This document shows positions 34,742 through 48,267 of a stretch of 64,000 nucleotides of DNA, piece by piece. The translations under genes and the position numbers were made by a program. This DNA is from Kwoniella bestiolae CBS 10118 (taxonomy: Eukaryota; Basidiomycota; Tremellomycetes; Tremellales; Cryptococcaceae): assembly GCF_000512585.2 (NCBI RefSeq), contig NC_089241.1, forward strand, positions 7,086,001 to 7,150,000, in the 5' to 3' direction. The first letter of the stretch is position 1, and the number at the start of each line of letters is the position of its first letter. The notes under the pieces were generated by a model. It made no database searches. It saw only the letters and a program-made list of their open reading frames with translations, and had not been told where the DNA came from.

Positions 34742-36637
34742 TCAAGCCTGGTGAGCTTCTCCCCATGTAGGGTAGCTATGCGAATCCGTCAATTCTCAGC
34801 ATGTGCAGTGAATACACGGATGCCGATGTGTGGTTTCAGCCCGACCAAATCACTCACTCGATATACCCTTCACCTCCCCTAGTGTAGAACGTACGTTCAT
34901 CCCAATCATTCAGCGGTAAACCTTTCTTGATCCTATATGGTAAATCCGGATTCGCTATATAACCAAAACCGTAAAAACAGGATCAATCACCCTTATCCTC
35001 TTGTCAATGATGGACTCCAAACTAGATAAAGAGAACACATACAGATAAAATACCTTCCAAATCCCAACGCACCCCCATCCCTGGCTACCACCTCCCTCGC
35101 CTTTCCAGGTGTATATTCCCCAGCAACGATCACCCCCGTCCCATCCCCTTTCTCTTCGACAACTCTCCGCAGGTCCATCAAACTATCACCCGGATAATTA
35201 CCTTCCACGAGATGTATGTAACTCAAATTCGGGAATTGGTCCAGCACCCTCTCAAGGAGGGGTACGAACGTGTCCAGTGGGTGGTCCATACGCATCCCCT
35301 GGAATGTGGAGAACGGGAAGATTTTCAGGCCGATCTTTCCCTGCGAAACGACTTGGGAGACTGCCTCGAGGATCTGGAGGAGGAATCGAATGCGATGAGG
35401 CAAGGATCCGCCGTAGGTATCTGTACGAGTATTGGAGTTGGTCTGGAGCTGTATTTTCATCATACCGTCAACTGTCAGACTCGATGGTCGCTACTCGCGT
35501 TTACCTTTACCTTTGTCAAGTATTGGCGACAGTGAGTAAAGAAGTAGAATCAAGTCAACTTACGAATTGATCAATCAACTGAAATAGTGTGATGACCAAA
35601 AGACACCCAGAAAGTCAGTAAGATATCGACGACAGACAGCGACTTATCGAGTCGTGCAGTACCAAACGCATACGTACATATCCGTTCGCCCCGTGGATCT
35701 CGATTCCATCAAATCCAGCGTTCATAGCGTTCCCCGCAGCTTTTCCATAATGATCGACAAATCTCTGTATATCCTGATGAGTCATGACCTTGAGATCCCT
35801 CAAGTGGGGTGTTGTAGGATCTTGAGGTACGCAGGGGATATCGCTCGGTGCGTAGACGGTATCGACCAACAGGGGATTGGCGACTCGCCTGACCGTGTCC
35901 CAGGATCAAGGTCAGTAAATCCCGAGCATAGAACGATCAGAACGAGAAGAGAGATAGCGAGAGAGAGAACAGACCACTCACCCCAATGCCCATAATTGAC
36001 ATATAATCTTACCTCCCTTGCCATGTACTTTATCTGTGATCCTCTTCCAGGCGATGATCTGCTCGTCCGAGTAGATACCTACAGGACGTCCAACATGGAT
36101 TAGAGCAATGTACAAATTGGTTTCGGCGAACAGGAACATAACACCCAGATGCAGTGACGCCAACTCACCAGGTACATAACCTTCACCGCCCGCTTCGTGC
36201 GCCACCACCGTACCCTGGGAGATGATCAGCCCTCCATCTACGATGACCGTCCATCACAATCCAGATCAGCGACCCATCCTTACAGTACAGTAGAGCACCC
36301 CTGGTTCTTCCGCCACCCGTCTAACACAGGAAAAAGGAAAAAGCAGAAAGCAAAAGCGAAAGGATTCTTTCTACCGAAGCTAGAAAAAAGACCAACCTGA
36401 AGATCTCTGCTCGTAGTACCGCTCCCCCAACTGCGAGTGAACCCCCCACTCATCAGCCCGATGTCTAGTCAAAGGACACATCACGATTCTATGTTTCAGT
36501 TCTATCTCTCCCATCTTGATAGGCGTGAACAATGGGTCTCGCGTGGTCTCATCGGCGCCTTCAGGAGGGACATTGAATTGGGGGAGTTTCTTGATGATTA
36601 GTCCGTTTAATGAGGGGGTGGGTGAGATTAGGCTCAT
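34742..36637 (-). CDS. Old Yellow Enzyme family NAD(P)H flavin oxidoreductase
   Basis: A multi-exon TIM-barrel flavoenzyme. From the start: LFTPIKMGEIELKHRIVMCP and LTRHRAD (FMN-binding strand 1), ISQGTVV, the helix YSDEQIIAWKRITDKVHGKGG, IICQLWALGR, HGANGY (the His/Asn pair that holds the substrate carbonyl), RTDTYGGSLPHR (catalytic Tyr proton donor), and the C-terminal FMN phosphate region LGFGRYFIANPDLP. A last intron (donor GTGAGT just after YIE) must be spliced to obtain the family-typical end GYIDYPTWGEAHQA at 34742; without it a stop occurs at 34854. Members reduce the C=C bond of alpha,beta-unsaturated carbonyls, often in oxidative or electrophile stress. The physiological substrate is unknown. 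Confidence 0.9.
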
Positions 36638-37299
36638 TATACTCAGTACAGATACTAGTAAGATTGCAGTTAGTATAAAGAGTCTGATTGGTCGATGGTC
36701 GATAGATAGTTTGTTCTCCCTCGTATAATATTACTCTTGAGTTTTTGATGTTGTTTGTCTGGTGGTGGGTTTGAATCGATGTCGTGGAAGTTTCAGTACA
36801 CCCATTCATATGTACATGTATAATGCTGCAATTGGACGATTGTCGAGTCATCAACGTAAATCATCGCACGACTGCGCCGTCGGTTTACAAACGAGTGACC
36901 CATCCTTTGTACATCGTTCCATCAAAGGAGCAATGAGTGACAGTGACTTAGTTATCAGTCGACTCAGTTTCCGAGATCATCGACTGTCGTCTACTCTGCT
37001 TCTTAGGCAGCTTGTGTGTTAGGATCAAGACGTATCACTTTGCAGTCACACAGTGAGCAACCATGACAATGGAAATGCATATATCAATCATCTACTTACA
37101 TTCTACTTCGCCACAACGAGTAAAAGCCAAAATACTAAACTTATGAGCACCAACTCTATATACAATTTATGAATTTAATTAAACACAAGCACGGAAAGGA
37201 GAAAACAACTCAACAAAGCCAGAAAACCCAGTATCAGTAAATGCTCATTCGGAGTCAAACGCAGCATCATAGATGATGATGACCTGGACCTTAGATCGC
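36638..37299. other. Intergenic
   Basis: Upstream region of the Old Yellow Enzyme gene and 3' region of the Urc1-like gene. No gene is supported; AT-rich around 37130-37200. Confidence 0.4.
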
Positions 37300-40145
37300 T
37301 CAATGAACGATATCGTCTGTACAACCATTCCGTATCAGCGTTTCACTCCCTGACCAAGTCAGTAGATACGCAATAAAATTACGCACCCCAGTCTCTCCCT
37401 TTCGTAGCTTTCACTCTCTCATCCGTCAATTCCTTCTTCGAGAAATAACCAGATTGGATCTGAGGTATTCGAAAAAGCAAAAATTAGCACGATACCTCGT
37501 CGAGCAAAATCCAACCACCACGACCCCTTCCGTTCTTCGTAAGCTCAGCACTCTCAAGCTCAAGCTCAAGTCCAATCTCATACCGTATGACCACCAAACC
37601 CATAAATCAAAACGCCGAAACCCACCTTCGCATCAATCTCCACCCTACCATCAGCAGGAATCAGCTCCTCCGGAATCTCATACCTATTAACCACCTCTAT
37701 CCCACTACCGACAATCGCATCGTACTTCATGTTACTCATGGAAATCAGATTCGTGATCTTCTTGATCCCCAGGAAATGAAGTACGTCAGGCATCAATGCC
37801 TGGTGTCGCGCGTCCTTCACTCCGGCAACTACCTCGGTGTTGTTGAAGTATTCTGCTGCGGAATCACCACCTCGTTTACGCCTGTTGTAGACCATGTATT
37901 TCGTTACTTCGCCTAGGGCTCGGCCTATCCAGCGCAGAATCAACGTCAGCGTGGAGTACTCGTTATGGCATCGTAAAGAATGGGATGATGGGTCAAAGTG
38001 GAAGTATGAGATCTGTGACGATCCCACAATCCCTGACATTCGACGAGAGACGAAGCACACCCACCCTCCTTCTGGAAATAAACAATAACCCCGACCCCAC
38101 CCCTCTGGGCACATTTGATAGCCTCCGAAATCCCAAAGATCAAATACGGTCTACAAGTACAGATGTCCGATCCGAATACGTCCGAACCAGAACACGAATC
38201 GTGTGGTCTGCAGGTGATCTCCACATTGGGATCCTGCAGTTTGGCCGGATCACCCATAATGTAAATTGTCATTCCTCCGATGGGTGGGAGGAAAATCTTG
38301 ATATCTGGTCGAGTTAGGAGTTCAGGGTACATCCCTCCTGTATCTTCGAAGAGCGCTCGTCGGAGGATGGACTCGTCGATACCTAGTCGGGCTGCTACGC
38401 CGGGAAGGTACTGGGTGGCAGAAAAGTAGAATTAGCAAGGAACATCAAGTGAATATACACCATCTGGTAAGCGCGGCAACAAAGGCAGGTGCTTCACGCG
38501 CCATGACGAGAATAGCACACTCACCCAGACAGGATCAACAGCCGCCTTGTACGTATTCACCTCAACACCCTGATCTACACCAGGGAAAGCAGCGAGTTCA
38601 GGCGATTTGATAACTATATCCCCATCTACCGGAAACTCTCCCTTCCTAGCTAAGACATCCAACTCTTCAATCTTGATATGAGCCTTGGTTTGAGAGATGG
38701 TAGGTCGCACGTCTAGTCCTTCGGCGTATTCCTAGAGATTGGGACAACATCAGCGATTCCATGGCACCCGAGCTAATTGTTCAGTAAGATGGGATGACTC
38801 ACCTTGGCCCAGATTTCTTGGGACATGGCACCCCACGGATCAAACGAGACGATCTTATCGCCGAACCATCCATCAGTGGGAGGGAGGACGAACGGGGGCT
38901 AGATCGAGGTAACAACGTCAACACATGATCAGGTGCCATGCAACATTGGATCGATCCACACGAGGTGGTTTGGGTAATAGTGGGGCTACGAGTAATAAGA
39001 CCACACTCACATGTGTGTTAGTCAAATCAGGCCTCCAATCCGTCCTGAGCTGACCCATGGCAATCGACAAAGCTCGGTAGATACTATATGAACCCGAGTG
39101 GGCACCGATGGAATTTCGGATGAGCAGATTCTGCTTGATTCGCGAACAGACCACTGGACCCCGTTCTCGTGCGGTGGCTGCGGATGTGGTCAGCCGATAT
39201 TCCATTAAGAAAACGATATGTATGTGTCATGTAAGTTGACGATTGGATCGGATCACTCACGACCTGCTCCCCAGTTGATTGGGATGGGGTTGATACCCGC
39301 CTGAGAGGGGTATGCTGTAGCGTGAGAGACATGATCAGCACCTGATCTCTATTGAGTTCTTGTGATCATCAACAGACAATTGGTACGGGATGAAGAGTAC
39401 ACCTCCTGGCCCTCTCCTTTCATTCCCCAATTCTCTGAAGATGCAGATGAAACCACCAAAAAATATAAGCTCACTAGTCAAAACAACCCTGTTAGGATAC
39501 CCCTTCTTCCTATCCTTATCCTTATCCCCCGTAGGAGAAAGAGGTCCAGGCGCGCCCGCCCCGTGAGTAGCAGCCTCCAAAGACAAATTCCCATAAGGTG
39601 TTGTACTGCCATTGGTGTTCTGAGGTGGGCTCGTCCCCAAACCGAGATTGTTCAGCGCAGAGGGGAGAAGAGAGGAGAATGATCCTCTTGAGATTCTCAG
39701 TGCCTCGACACCACCAGAGTTGGTTCGTGGAGAAGCGGGGAGAGAGGGGATGGGGATGGTCTCTGTCCCTGCTGGGGTGGAAGGGGAGGGCGAGGAGGGG
39801 GTCGAGTTGGTTAGATGGAGGGGGTAGGTTGAGGGGTTGGGGTGAGTGGGGTGGGAGCATGTGCAGGGGTTGGGAGTTGTTTTGAGGGATTCGACCTGTA
39901 GTAGGGGTAAGATGTCAGTATTAGGTGTGGTGAATGGAAGTGATATGGTTGATCTGGGGAGAGAATGTAGTGGATGAATATAGTATAAGAGGTGATGGGA
40001 TATACATATACACCGTTGATTAGGAGAGAGGACATCCAAGAGACAAGGCAGTAAAAGCTGACAGAGAACCCACCTGAGCGGCCAATTCCTCTTGTCTTGC
40101 ATCCAGCTTCTTGAGCAGGTCTAGCACTTGTTGTAAATCTGCCAT
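37300..40145 (-). CDS. URC1: Urc1-type GTP cyclohydrolase II homologue
   Basis: Starts MADLQQVLDLLKKLDARQEE (possible coiled coil), followed by a Ser/Pro/Thr-rich exon (39900-39500) with a CTCSHPTHP patch. The conserved body runs from INPIPINWGAG through QLRTDWRPDLTNTHPP, DKIVSFDPWG and IKIEELDVLARKGEFPVDGD. The catalytic domain follows: RPHDSCSGSDVFGSDIC plus TC gives the C-x10-C-x-C zinc site, then EAIKCAQRGGVGVIVYFQKEG, and FLGIKKITNLISMSNMKYDA. The last intron (donor GTGCGT) gives a natural end, GRDWDDIVH. In yeasts Urc1 belongs to the uracil-catabolism (URC) pathway and is related to, but distinct from, the riboflavin enzyme Rib1. The long N-terminal extension argues for Urc1 over Rib1. 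Two CTTATC sites lie about 520-540 bp upstream. Confidence 0.85.
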
Positions 40146-40912
40146 TATGTGTATGACAGTCGATATATGGTGGGCAGGAACGATGAAAGAGGGAAGACTG
40201 TTGAAGAGGGTAGGTATACTAGTCCCCCCTTATATATACCTCGTGATGGATATATCCCCAAAGAGATCTTGTCGACTCGACTCGACTCGACTCGATTATC
40301 GGAAGAAGACAAGAAGAGGAGTAGACAAGAAGAATAATGAGAAGAGTTGAATGAGATTCAAGGAAAGATCTTCTTCCTCCTTGCACCTATAGAGTGACGT
40401 TTCGGACAAACAATGAGGAATGAGGCCTGTGCGTTGTTACTTGTGTAGTTATCCGATGAGATCGGGTATGACCACGAGTGTGTTTATGATGGGACCGAGA
40501 GAGAGTAGAAGAAAGCAGTAGGGTATGGATGCGGTGCGAGTGAGGTATATGAGTAATTTGTGTATGTATATGTCGATCTATCTGCTTGAAGATGATGGTG
40601 ATGAATGATAAATGACCAAATGACCTGCATAAGTTGTTATCATGTCATCTGAATGTGAAGTCTCCTTATCTCACCTGACTTATCTTGTCTTTTCGTTCAT
40701 ATCCGATACGAACAGAGACCACTCCGGCTACATCGGACTGATTCTCACCCGAATACCGTATGGCACGTGCTTAACCTCACTACGAGATACTCATCAACGT
40801 TCTTCCTTGGCTCTCAGATGTAGATACATAACATATCCATGACATATCATATCACTTCGTGTATACCTCTACTCATCTACTCAACATGTACATGTATAAT
40901 CTACCCACTCGG
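40146..40912. promoter_or_regulatory. Upstream region of the Urc1 gene
   Basis: Contains a (TCGAC)n microsatellite at about 40272-40295 and two CTTATC motifs at 40665-40670 and 40679-40684, candidate GATA-factor sites for a nitrogen-salvage gene. The far end is the 3' region of the desaturase gene. No ORF is supported. Confidence 0.45.
40272..40295. repeat. Pentanucleotide TCGAC microsatellite
   Basis: Nearly five head-to-tail copies of TCGAC (24 bp), about 130 bp upstream of the Urc1 start codon. Confidence 0.9.
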
Positions 40913-43301
40913 TCACTTCCCCAACCTGGCCACTCTCAAACACCTCATCCACTCCTTCGCAGCACCACTATGGTTATTCATCCCACCAAAGAAAGCCCTC
41001 GTAGCATCCTTCAGTACGATCTGATCATCCAGCTCATCTGACCCTGACAGCGTCATCTTGTTGAGAGGGGGAGAAGCAAGTTCTGACGAAGCATATCCCG
41101 AATCTATGTCGAGGTCGTCTAATTCAGATGGGAGGGGGAACACAGAGTGAGACAAGAGGAGGTCCTGTCCTCCAGGCTAGATACCATTCCACAGCCGCAA
41201 TATCAGCCTCAACTATTCCTCTTCCTTCCAATATCAAGATACCTGTAACGAGGTTTGTTGTGTTTGACAGTGCACAACTCACATGATCATCCAAATACCC
41301 TCCAACATCCACCACACATCCTTCCAGCAAAACCAACACCCTCCTCCTAACTCCATGCTCCTCCTTCACGTATTCCCCCTGTCTCTTCCTAACCTCCGCT
41401 CGGGTCCACACAGGCAATTCCTCCTTGGGTCTAACCATCTCATGAGGCGGTAAAGCCTCGGTCAACCGACTAGCTTGGGACATGTAGACCCGTGCTCGGG
41501 CTTTACGAACTGCGCTTTCGGGTGTGCGGGCGATAGTGGGCACGAGGGAGGTGTATTTGTGAAGTGTCCAGATGAACCATTTCGAGGGGTCCCAGTCGCT
41601 AAGATCACACAAACACAAAGTCAGCTAAAGTAAAAAGGGCATGCCTCTCAGGATTGCTAGAATTACTTACGCTGGGTGGGGGCCATTACGGAAGTCTTTG
41701 CTGTTTCATGACAGTGTACGTTAGCATGGTAGATGACAGTGTCAGCAAAGCACTATGGCAACATACGGGAATGCGTGATGGAAACTATGAATCAAATCAG
41801 CTGCGCTCAGACGACACAGTTGGACCAGCTCACTTGTGATTCCCCTCTCCAGAAGTCAACACAGCCAGTAACTGCGGAGTATACGGTGTCAGCCTGAGAG
41901 TACCCAGATGGACATCATCAGATCAGCTCACGTAGTTTCCTCTTGCCGTCACCTCTTCAGTATAAGGTTGTAGCCCCGTCCAGTGAGCTAACGAGTTGAT
42001 ACAGAAGGTGGTATGCCTGCATCGCATCACTCAGCTAGACGGCTCTACTCATGAGATAGCTGATTTGCAGTAGGTACACAAAACTTACCAGATCAACAAC
42101 CTAGCTATCGCTCCGCCCCATACTAATCCGCCTAACCAATCGTTCCACCCCCAATGAGCTATCAGAGCTGGCAGGATCAGACCAGAAAACAAAGCGACAG
42201 GCACGTAGTATTTATGCTGGAATCGAACGACTGGGTAGAAAGAGCCACTCAGTGATTAGCTATGACAACTTCGATGATGGTATGCTACCACTACCACAGT
42301 CGAAGTCGAGATACACAGGAGGAGACGGATGATCAGAAGGATTGAGGTCACCCACCCGGATCAGACTCCAAATCACCCCTCTCAATCAACTTCATCCGTG
42401 GATAAGAGGGTTTACGGAATATCCATCCGCAGTGGGAGAACCATAATCCCTTGGAGGCGGAGTATGGATCGTGCAAGTTTGAGTCGGTGAATCTGTGAAT
42501 ACAATATCATACGCATCAGTATGAGTGATCGGTATGACACTGATAACTGTTGATTAGGGCAGTATAGAAAGGGATCTGGGGATGAGAAAGTAAAATACCC
42601 ACCTATGATGCAATCTATGTCTCAAGACCCACCACTTGATACTCCCCTGAAAACCCATCGAACCCATCCATGCTAGGACGATTCGTAGTGGTGTGGTAGC
42701 TGTGAAAGCGCGGTGTGACCAGAGGCGGTGATATCCTACAGCATAGCAGATACGAAGCGTTCAGCTTGAATGTACCAGAAGCGAGGTAGGGTACATTGGT
42801 TGTTGAGCTGAAGCGAGAGCGAGGAAGAGAATATTAGACGAAAGAAGAAAGATTCACCTATTGTTATACTATATACGCCTCGCGTCAGCTCAACCGTCTT
42901 TTCGATTTTAGCTTGAATCGAGCTCACCCGAAGGAAGCCAATTGCCACGAGATGAAACACAGTACGAGTGTCTTTGGGTCAATGGAAGTAAGAGGGGAGA
43001 GGTAGATCGCTCCGACTAGAGCGAATATGTGGATTGCTAGAGATATGAGCAATGAGAATGAGCTATCGTCCTTTCTGGCGAGTGTGCCTTCAATGGCTCA
43101 AAGGGATAGGATGACTTACATACAAAGAATATACCATTTGCTTTTGCCCACTTTGATCAGCTCACGAACCGTGGTAATGGTGATATGCAATTAAAGAAGG
43201 AGAAAGAGGACAAACTCACACCACCAGATTTCTCCCTTCTCACCTGTCGCATCTCTCTTCTTCCTTGAAGTGTCCCTTGTGGGGATGATAATCTCTGCCA
43301 T
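40913..43301 (-). CDS. OLE1: Acyl-CoA delta-9 desaturase with C-terminal cytochrome b5
   Basis: A heavily split gene (around ten introns). All three histidine boxes of the membrane-bound stearoyl-CoA desaturases are present: HRLWSHRAF (about 42.7 kb), HRLHHRFTDS (about 42.6 kb) and NFHHAFP, the last encoded by an 18-nt microexon at 41767-41784. Other family signatures are WMGSMGFQGSIKWWVLRHR, DPYSASKGLWFSHCGW, HWTGLQPYTEEVTARGNY and DWDPSKW. After the desaturase the fused cytochrome b5 domain shows VDVGGYLDDHPGG, the first haem His, and ends NNHSGAAKEWMRCLRVARLGK. It introduces the delta-9 double bond in the ER membrane and supplies its own b5 electron donor. Start at 43301 (MAEIIIPTRDTS). 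Confidence 0.93.
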
Positions 43302-44056
43302 GGTATCGTATCGATCAGTGTTGACGAGAGAAGAAAGATGGAAGAAGGAAAGATGACGAATGAATATCTGGATTGATGATCTTTATATATGATGGGCGAG
43401 TATGGTGGTGGTGACGATGATGGATCACTCGTGGGTATATATATATTGTGCTGTGTATGATAGGTATGGTATGATCGGTCAGAAGGGTATGTATGATGAG
43501 ACAGTGTATTAATCAAAGGACCTGTTTTATATTCATCACCATCATCAAAAACATGAGGATAGAGTGCGGTCATACAAACCAATTCAACATGACCGAACCA
43601 CGCCATGTCCATATCCATGTCCATGTCCACTACTATGACATGCATACGAAGCGACACATCGTCTCCCGATGCCGTATGCCGTTATCTGTTAACTCGCATT
43701 CCTGATATTCGATCAGCGTGGACTTGAAAGTGGAGGTTGGAGATCGAGGATAGACATCGGATGTCTCTGGTTGGTACTCATACAACAGCATAAAAAGGTA
43801 GACGTCACCTCGTTGTGCCTAAAGAGACACCCAAGGAGATGAGTTGTATCTCCTCGCAGATCACAGACGCCACTTTGATATTTATATTCCCGCCTGAATA
43901 TATAAAGCCACGTGTCACAACTCATTCTCGTTCAACGACGCAAGCGTCAGCGATGACAGTGGAGAGTGTGAGTTGAGAGACGCGATTTGAGTATCATCAT
44001 TATGATGATATCTCATACATCTTATACCCCCATAGACATAGACAATATCATTAATC
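43302..44056. promoter_or_regulatory. Divergent OLE1/RPN2 promoter region
   Basis: 755 bp between the two start codons. Contains TATATATATA near 43438-43449 and a GTCCATATCCAT repeat near 43605-43628. No gene is supported. Confidence 0.45.
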
Positions 44057-47000
44057 ATGCCAGTAGCATCAGTAACCACCAGCGCAGGTATGTCCCCTTC
44101 CCCCTCCCCCTCTCCTTAGGTCGGACATCCCAAGAAGCATAGCTCATACCTCTTACGGGGTGACTTACAGCTGGTTCGTTGACCCTGCTCGAAGATGAAG
44201 ATAAAGATATCAGAGTATACGCCTTGAACCACCTGTTGAATATCGTGGGGCAGTTTTGGGCAGAGATGAGTGACAAGTTGTCATATCTGTGAGCCTCTTC
44301 TCTCCTTATCCGTATCTCTCTGATCGCATCTGCATTGTGCTTCTTAGTCACATCGCAATTACGCTGATATCATATAAACACATACAGAGAACTACTCGCA
44401 GATCCAATGTCCAAAGAACTCCCCTCGGAATCACGTCCTCAAGCTGCATTGTTGATATCCAAGATATACTATTACATGGGATATCTAGATGAGGCAGTCG
44501 AGTTCGCGTTGAAAGCTGGAGTGGCATTTGAGAAGGAGAAGGAAGGGGAGTTTAGGGAGACTATCATCTGTGAGTGACGATTAAGCTCTTTAACTCGACA
44601 GTTGCCTTTATATAATATCCTTCTCTGTCGAAACGAATTTCTTTTTCCAAGGACCATACTCACTCTGCTTATACCCTGATAGCCGGCTGCCTTGATCGAG
44701 CCATCGAGCAGACCTCCCGTGGCGAGAAGATCGATACTGCTCTAAGTAACATAGTGGACAGCGTATTGAGAAGTACCTCCGGCGAGAATGGCAAACTCGT
44801 GAGTACTCTCTGACCATACATCATCCCTCGCCTCTCTCGAACTTCAGTCATCCTAAGTCACTCTCTCTCTACGCCCTGGCTCAAAATCTGTTCACTGCAT
44901 CTCCTCTTCATGTATGCTGACACAAACTCTCTCCATCCAGGCAATGGGTCTAGCCCTCTCCCTCCGTCGGCTCGATCTCGTAGAAATGATCTACCTCACG
45001 TCCAGAGCCAACTCCGCTTCTCAACCCTCCACTTCCGCCAAACCTCAAGCTTCTCGACCAACTCACGATGAGAGCCTCCTGCGATACGTCCTGTCGGAAG
45101 TAGTATCGGGAGCTACAGGGAATGAAGGATGGTCAGAGGAGTTCAGGTCAAACGTGAGTATTCGAGCTTTTCCACTAAACCTCTCCTCGCCAACTCGATC
45201 AATCATCCCAGATCACGAGAATACTTAGCTGAAACTGTTTGCCTCATCCGCAAAACAGCTTTTCAACCTGTTACTTCGTTTATTCCACTTCAACTCTCAA
45301 CCTGACTGGAACTCCATAACCACCATCTGGGCTCAAAATTCTGATGTCGACTCGTGCGGCGAAGCTCTGATTAAACTGTTGAGTGAACAAAACCACTTGG
45401 ATGCATACCAGATCGCTTTCGATCTCAACGAAGTCGCCCCTCAGGCTTTCATAGATGGGATAAGAAGTAGACTAGCTGAAAAGGGCTTGGCACCTCCTGC
45501 TGAGAACCCGGTGAGTACGATCCCCTGAATTTGGATCTCAGACTTCCAGAGCTTTATGAGGTGTCTCATCGTTCAAAGCTGATTATATGCTGTTCTCACA
45601 AATAGGACGAAAGTGATCCCAAAGTCATCTTGGACAATATCCTGAAGGGAGTTACCTCCGCTGAACTATTCTTGAACTTCTTGAACAAGAATAACAAGAC
45701 TGATATGTCGATATTGAAAGTCACCAAGGTGAGTTATTGCCATCCTTCATACCCCTTCAACCCCTCGATCCTTTCACCCCAATCTACGCTCCACGTCCTG
45801 GATTGGTCACCTGATATCCTCTCATGTGCATCTAGGACACTCTCGAAGATCGATACTCAATTTACCACTCCGCCATAACATTCACCAACGCATTCGCAAA
45901 TTGCGGTACCACCTCGGATAAATTCCTCCGAGAGAATTTGGATTACCTCGGCCGAGCATCCAATTGGGCCAAGTTCTCCACCACCGCCGCACTCGGTTTG
46001 ATACATCGTGGATCATGGATCAACGGATCTAAAGTTGTGAAACCGTATTTACCCGGTGGTTCGGCACCCAACAAGTTCTCTGAAGGTGGTTCCCTCTTTG
46101 CGCTCGGGTTGATATATAGTGGTAGAAGGGAATTTGCCGAGGAGGAGTTGAAGAAGAATTTGAATGAGGGTGCCGATCCGATTGTGCAGCATGGTGCGGC
46201 CTTGGGGTTGGGAGTTAGTGCGATTGCTACTGCTGATGAGGGTGAGTTTGGCCTGATGTTTGAACAATTTCTTCAGATACCCCGATCATGGCTACTTGAC
46301 ATTGTGATTATCCACATGTTCTTCTACCATGCGACACTATGCGGATATGTTCGTGCAACGAGGTGGAGGCTGATCATCGTCTTGTCTCACCGCAGACACC
46401 TACGACCAAATTCGGACTATCCTATTCAGCGATAATGCCACCGCGGGTGAGGCAGCAGGATACGCCATGGGATTGGTCATGCTCGGTACTGCTTCTGAAA
46501 AAGCCTTGGACGAAATGCTAGCGTACGCTAGGGAAACACAACATGAAAAGATCATTAGGAGTTTGGCAATGGGTATTGCGTTTGTCATGTACAGTCAGAG
46601 GGAGAAGGCGGATGGGATCATTCAGATTCTTACCGAGGAGAAGGTGGGTCAATCGATTGTTAAACATAACATCTTGACCACACTCGCCTTGCCTTGATCA
46701 ACGTATCTTCGTCGAAACCGCTACTCCAGGTCGACATTCCACATTTGTTCTGAATGCTTCTGAATGCTGACTTTCCTTATTGTTCTCCAGGACGCAATCC
46801 TCCGATACGGCGGAATGTTCACCATCGCTCTTGCCTACGCCGGAACAGGTAACAACAAAGCCGTCAAGAAGCTTTTGCACGTTGCTGTCTCTGATGTGAA
46901 CGATGATGTACGACGAGCAGCAGTGACTGCGCTAGGATTCGTCCTTTTCCGAAACCACACTCAGGTTCCTAGAGTTGTCCAGCTTCTCGCGGAAAGTTAT

Positions 47001-48267
47001 AACCCCCATGTCAGGCATGGTGCTACCCTCGCTTTGGGTATTTCGTGTGCCGGGACTGGATTAGAGGTCAGTTGGATGATCGTGCCAAGTGGACCCACAG
47101 GAAGCTGACATCTTTTGGGTATCTCAATAGACCGCCATTGAACTGCTCGAACCAATGACGAAAGACCCAGTGGACTTCGTCCGACAGGGAGCTTACCTAT
47201 CCCTCGCGATGATCCTGATCCAACAATCCGAAGCTTCTTCACCCAAATCCGCAAGTATACGAGAACTATTCGCCAAAGTAGTGAGCGACAAGCATGAAGA
47301 TCCGATGGCGCGATTCGGAGCATCCTTGGCCCAAGGTATAATCGATGCGGGAGGTAGGAACATGACATTGAGATTATCGACCCGAGCAGGAACGTTGAAT
47401 ATGAATACCATTGTCGGGTTGACCTTGTTCACTCAATTCTGGTATTGGTTCCCTCTAGCTCATGGATTGGGGCTGGCCTTCACGCCTACGGCTATCATCG
47501 CTGTGGATGAGAACTTGAAGATACCCAAGATCGACTTGAACTGTAATGCCAGGCAATCGCTGTTCGCCTACCCGTCGACGGAGAAGAAGCAGGAGGAGAA
47601 GAAGAAGGATAAGGCCAAGACGGCCGTGCTGTCCACTACTGCTAAAGCAAAGGCTAGGGATAGGGCTAAGAAGCAGGAGGCAGGGGAGGCTATGGATACT
47701 GTGAGTGAAGCTTTGTCTTTCACTTAACGTTCTATATCTCAAATACTTCTTCGTCTGGCTGGGCAGTCTGTGTTGTCCTATCATCTTCATATACCATAAA
47801 CATATAGCCCACCTGGTGTATCGCGCTGACACCCTCATTCGTAGGACGACAAACTCGACGTCCCATCCACATCCGATAAACCCTCCACCCCCACACCAGC
47901 CCAAAAGAAAAAACCCTCCGAACCATCCTCATTCACCCTTTCAAACATGTCACGGGTCGTACCATCCCAGATCCAATATATCTCTTTCCCCGCTGAAGGG
48001 CGATACGCCCCCGTCAGACCACTATCAGAGGGGAAACAGGGGAATATCATTGTGGTGAGGGATAACAAACCTGAGACCGAGGGGGAGTATATAGAGTTGG
48101 ATAAGGGATTATGGCCCGGTTGGGGAGGGGGTCAGACTGCTGAACAACCGCAGGCTCAGGCTCAAGAGCAGACTACAGGAACAGCAGCAGGAGCAGGAGC
48201 AGTGGTGGAAGATGAGGACGAGGATGTGGAACCGCCTCAACCTTTTGAATATCCTTTTGAAGATTAG
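44057..48267 (+). CDS. RPN2: 26S proteasome regulatory subunit Rpn2 (PSMD1)
   Basis: Multi-exon gene starting [27 protein letters not shown], with the typical Rpn2 N-terminal helix bundle ([20 protein letters not shown]). The proteasome/cyclosome repeats follow between about 45.9 and 47.2 kb ([51 protein letters not shown]). The C-terminal part has [20 protein letters not shown], a Lys/Glu-rich stretch, and ends [20 protein letters not shown] plus an acidic tail ([19 protein letters not shown]). Rpn2 is the largest base scaffold of the 19S particle and binds Rpn10, Rpn13 and substrate shuttles; the acidic, Pro-rich C-terminus fits the Rpn13-binding tail. Confidence 0.93.
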
